Assembly (NCBI GenBank): GCA_031835245.1
Contig: JAVKOQ010000105.1
Coordinates: forward strand, 109,877 to 173,876
Direction: 5' to 3'
Origin: Balamuthia mandrillaris
Lineage: Eukaryota; Discosea; Longamoebia; Balamuthiidae
Length of the DNA: 64,000 nucleotides
In this document: positions 60,602 through 64,000 of the stretch, piece after piece
Numbering within the stretch: position 1 is the first letter of the stretch
Layout of the letters: the number at the start of each line of letters is the position of its first letter
Notes under the pieces: generated by a model
Database searches by the model: none
Told to the model about the DNA's origin: nothing
Seen by the model: only the letters and a program-made list of their open reading frames with translations
Made by a program: the position numbers and the translations under genes

Positions 60602-63600
60602 ATGCATTCACGTAGCACTAAAGTGTTTATCCCGCCTGGCGTCACGGAGCTAAAGCTGCCTGGTATGTACGCCTACATGTGCGTGCTTGTTGCTTTGCTG
60701 TGGTGATGAATGTCCTGTCATGAACATGTTGTTGTCTTATGTTGTTGTTGTTGTTTCTTGCAGGTAGATACTTGGGACCAGCGGATGGTAAAGCATTGGC
60801 GCAGGCCTTACGCCAGAACACCACCCTCACCGTTTTGAACCTTGGACCTTTCCGGTAGGTACACCTGCGTGATTGAAGGAAGAAGGGAGGGAGGGAAGGA
60901 GATAACCAAAACGAACTCGTTTGTTTGGCTCATGCAGGCAACTGGTTGGGCAAAAAAGGAGGAAAAGCAGTGGCGAAGGCCTTACGCCAGAACACCACCC
61001 TCACCGTTTTGAACCTTGCGAGTATGTAACTGTTTCGTGACCATCTAAAGTCGTACTAACATGTTGCTCTCTGTCGAATGGACCCGCTGCAGGGAACCAG
61101 TTAGAGGAGGAAGGAGGCAAAGCAGTGGCAGAGGCCTTGCGCTACAACACCACCCTCACCTCGTTAAACCTTTTGTGTATGTAACCGCAACTGCCTTTTA
61201 ACGGAAGGAAGGGAGAGAGGTGGCGGTGCACCGGTGTGATGCTGACTGATATGCTGATATCTTTCTTTGGTTATGATATCTTCAGCCAACAAGTTGGGCG
61301 TGGGCACTGGAAAGGCGTTGGTGGAGGCCCTTCACCACAATGTCACGCTTACCACCCTGTGGCTTGGTGGCGGTATTCCGGAGCCCTTTAAGACGGAAAT
61401 AGAGAAGCTCATGCAACCACGCAGACAAAGACCACTAAGAGAACCGCTAAAACGGAAACGAGAAGCAGAGAAAGGGCACGGCGAGTCGGTTGGAACAGCC
61501 TTGGCCGCCCTTCAGGCTGTACGCCCCTCTCGAAGCTTCGCTTTATCCGGATCCGCCAAGCAGGTCTTACAGCAAGTCTGGAATTATGCGGCTGGCATGG
61601 ACAACAAAGCTGGAACAGCCTTGGCCACCGCTCTTGCTGCCAAAGCTGAGCTGGAAGCCATGCAAAATGCTATAACAGAAGGCGAGGCATGGCCGGATGA
61701 AGAGCTGTTGGAAGAAAGGAATAAGGCTCAAATGACGCTGGTGGAGGCGGTGCAGCAGGCGCACATGGCGTGGGAGAAGCAGGCCGGGGTGCATCAGGAC
61801 TGCACGCAATGGATACATCAGTTGAGAAGGATTTTCTCTCGAGAAGATGGAGAGAGAAACGGAAGGAAGCACAAGACAACAGAACCCGAGAGGAAGAAAC
61901 GGAGAAAAACGGAAAAAGAAATCGAGAAAGAACGAGAGGGCAGCGACGGGCTGCTTCGAAGCGCAGAAGAAGCATTGAGAAGATTCCAAGAATGGCAAGC
62001 CAGGCATGCAGCACGTCAGAAGGAACTTGAACAGGAAACGGAGAGACAAGCTACACGAGTTGGCGAAGCCTTGCAACGTCTTGGATCCGCCTTCTCTGGT
62101 TTTATCTTCTTCTTGGCGTTCCTTCTTTTTCCCATGAACTGACTTTGGTTGGCTTTGTTTTCTTGTTTTCAGGGTGTTCACCAGAGGAAGAACTGTTGGA
62201 AGACAACCATGCGGCCACTTTGGTGGAGGCCATCCACAATGAACAAGACTTTCTGCGCCGTGGCCTGGATGGTGTCTCTGCGCGTGAATTGTACCAAGGC
62301 ATTGAGGACCTTATCGCCGGTTTGCAATGGGTGTGTGAAGAGCTCCAAGAACAAAGTGTGAAGATGAAGGGTTTGCTGTGGGAGAAGATGCAAGCGGAGC
62401 GAATCCTGGCCCATCCTCTCGACTACCAACAGTTGAAGGACCTGCAGAGGGCCTGCAAGAAGGCCTGCAATAAGGTGCGATATGCCCAGGCTAGTGTGGA
62501 TGCGGCCGAAGGTAAAGAAGAGCGAGCAAAAACAGAGGACATACTAGCCAAGGTAACAAAGCAATGGAACCAACAAGCGACCCTGTTAGAGGTTTGTGTG
62601 TTTGCTAGTATATTCTCCTGTAGTTCTTCTTTTTCTTCTTCGCTCATGCGCTTTGTTCATTAAAACAGAGCACAGCTTTGCAGTTCGTGAGCCTGAGCAA
62701 CAGCAGCCGCCCAGAGCTTCGTTTCATCCTTAGGGAGTTGGGCCTGGAAGCATTTGACTTGATTGTAGTGGACCGCCGCCTGGACCACTACGACCACATC
62801 CAAGTGCTCTTCTCTGCTGGCCGCCATCGTGTCCTGAAGGCCCAGTTCCAAGGAGAGCCCTGCATGCTGAAGGAATTCGATTTGAACTTGGACCACCCAC
62901 ACTTCATGATGGAGCTAAAGAGGCTGGCATCCTTGCAACACGAACACATCGTCAAAGCGGAAGCGGCATTTGTTCAAAGTAGTAACGGTGGCACCAGAGG
63001 ATGCATCCACATGCCGTTTTATAGCGGAGGCAACCTGTGTGAATGGTTGAAGAATGGAAGAGAAGGAGATAGAAGCGATGCAGAGAAGCAGAGGGTGGGA
63101 AGAGGAGTGTTGTTGGCCTTGCAACACATTCACAGTCAGAACGTCGTTCATCGGGATGTCAAACCTCAAAGCATCTTCATACAGTCATACGCACAAGCGG
63201 TGAAAGAAGGTGAAGGAGATGAAGGTCAAGGTTACCAACAAGCCCTATTGGGAGACTTCGACATCAGCAGCAAGGCGGGCACAGCAGAGGCCGTGACCAT
63301 GACTGATAGTTTGAGAAGAGGAACATGGCAATGCATGGCTCCAGAGGTGTGCAATGGAGAGGTTGGACCCGCGGCAGATGTATTTGCATGGGGGCTGCTC
63401 ATGTTCGATCTTCATTTTGCTGTTCCTGCTCTTCGAGCGCAAGCGCAAGCGCCTACGGAAGAAGGAAGCGAACATCAATTGACCTCCACTCCTCATTATC
63501 TTCTGCCTTCGTCCACTCATATTACTCGCTCTCTCGCCCAGACCGCCAAAGTTTCGCCACAACTAAGGTCCGACCTGAAACAGCTTTACCTGGACAAAGT

Positions 63601-64000
63601 ACGATCGATGCAGAAGTATCAGCAGCCTTTGGTGGCTATATTGCACCGAATCGAAACGCTAACGGAAGGAACAGACCCAGTCAGTGCCAACAATCAAGGC
63701 GCGTTGAAGAACTTCCAACAAACAATGGCCTACGTACTTTGGCTGTTACAGCATCCCTCTGCAAGTACCGATTATCTCAAACAGTACAACACCTTAGTGA
63801 TTACTGAGAGTATTTTTATACACTGGATGAACCAGCCACAACGAAACCCTTCGGTTTCTTCGTCTGCTGCTACACAGCAAGGCCCAACGCCTCAAGCCTT
63901 ATCTGGTCCTTCAACTACGACCGCTTCGTTACTTCAACTTGCGCAAGCACAAGAGGCAAGGGGAGAAGGGGGAAGGGAGATGAGACCAGCTCGTCCAACG
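60602..64000 (+). CDS. LRR - coiled-coil - protein kinase, second copy (partial at window end)
   Basis: Exons 60602-60662, about 60771-60853, 60938-61021, 61093-61176, 61286-62098, 62173-62591 and 62669 to the window end. It is a paralogue of the minus-strand gene at 24200-38581: the same first exon (VFIPPGVTELKLPG), 84-bp LRR exons (GGKAVAKALRQNTTL), coiled coil and kinase. The kinase has MLKEFDL, HRDVKPQSIF, GDFDISSKAG and CMAPEV. The HRD loop ends in Ser where kinases have Asn, so metal binding and activity may be reduced. Exon 2 breaks phase at its only visible GT donor. An in-frame 498-bp insertion interrupts the C-lobe. The zinc-finger part expected by homology lies beyond 64000. Confidence 0.8.
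63451..63948 (+). other. in-frame 498-bp insertion in the kinase domain, possibly Mediator-15-like
   Basis: Compared with the paralogue, 166 extra codons follow FAVPALRAQAQA and end before AQEARGEGGREMRPARPT. GCGCAAGC is present at both junctions (63443-63450 and 63941-63948), like an 8-bp target duplication. The insert is open throughout and encodes a helical segment (KVRSMQKYQQPLVAILHRIE, LKNFQQTMAYVLWLLQHPS) and a Ser/Gln/Thr-rich tail. The pattern of K-Y-x2-P-L...I-E and L-L-x2-P-S resembles the central domain of Mediator subunit 15; this is a guess from short motifs. Confidence 0.55.

Overview
This 64 kb window looks like nuclear DNA of a unicellular eukaryote, most likely an amoebozoan (an inference from gene content; no rRNA or other marker is present). 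Genes are dense, carry many short introns, and sit on both strands, often with 25-150 bp between convergent neighbours. Most introns are 55-150 bp. The long ones are filled with CT, TTC or hexanucleotide repeats that are pyrimidine-rich on the transcribed gene's own sense strand.

Layout. 1-2268: tail of one gene and a complete tandem copy encoding a multi-pass membrane protein with a cysteine-rich folate-receptor-like ectodomain. 2347-7538 (minus): a RibD-C/RIB7-type reductase, a plant-type magnesium porphobilinogen synthase (hemB), and a TDP2-like phosphodiesterase with an N-terminal WH2/beta-thymosin-like motif. 8365-18402 (plus): a ~3,290-residue CHD chromatin remodeller that also carries a bromodomain and C-terminal FYRN/FYRC domains. 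18493-24039: SSU72 phosphatase, a LIM protein with LD-like motifs, an unrecognised multi-pass membrane protein, and an F-box/ankyrin-like protein.

24200-38581 (minus): a large gene for an LRR - coiled-coil - protein kinase - RBR-like zinc-finger protein. Its fourth LRR exon is split by a 10.35 kb DNA transposon (27667-38017). The element has short inverted ends, a 2-bp target duplication, a spliced CACTA/EnSpm-like transposase on the right arm, and on the left arm a divergent spliced gene with a TET/JBP-like 2-oxoglutarate/Fe(II) dioxygenase signature. A second LRR-kinase copy starts at 60602 on the plus strand and runs off the window; its kinase domain holds an in-frame 498-bp insertion flanked by an 8-bp repeat.

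38833-60246: tRNA-Arg(ACG), two membrane-anchored short-chain dehydrogenases, a CnoX/YbbN-like thioredoxin-TPR protein, a membrane-anchored YqaJ-like protein, an intronless secreted GMC oxidoreductase, a copine with a C-terminal SAM domain, a small unknown protein, a type I membrane glycoprotein, and an ankyrin-repeat kinase. The genes do not form one pathway. Chromatin/DNA functions and signalling or cell-surface functions are the recurring themes.

Splice junctions were placed by eye from GT/AG signals, reading-phase continuity and domain continuity; none has transcript support.
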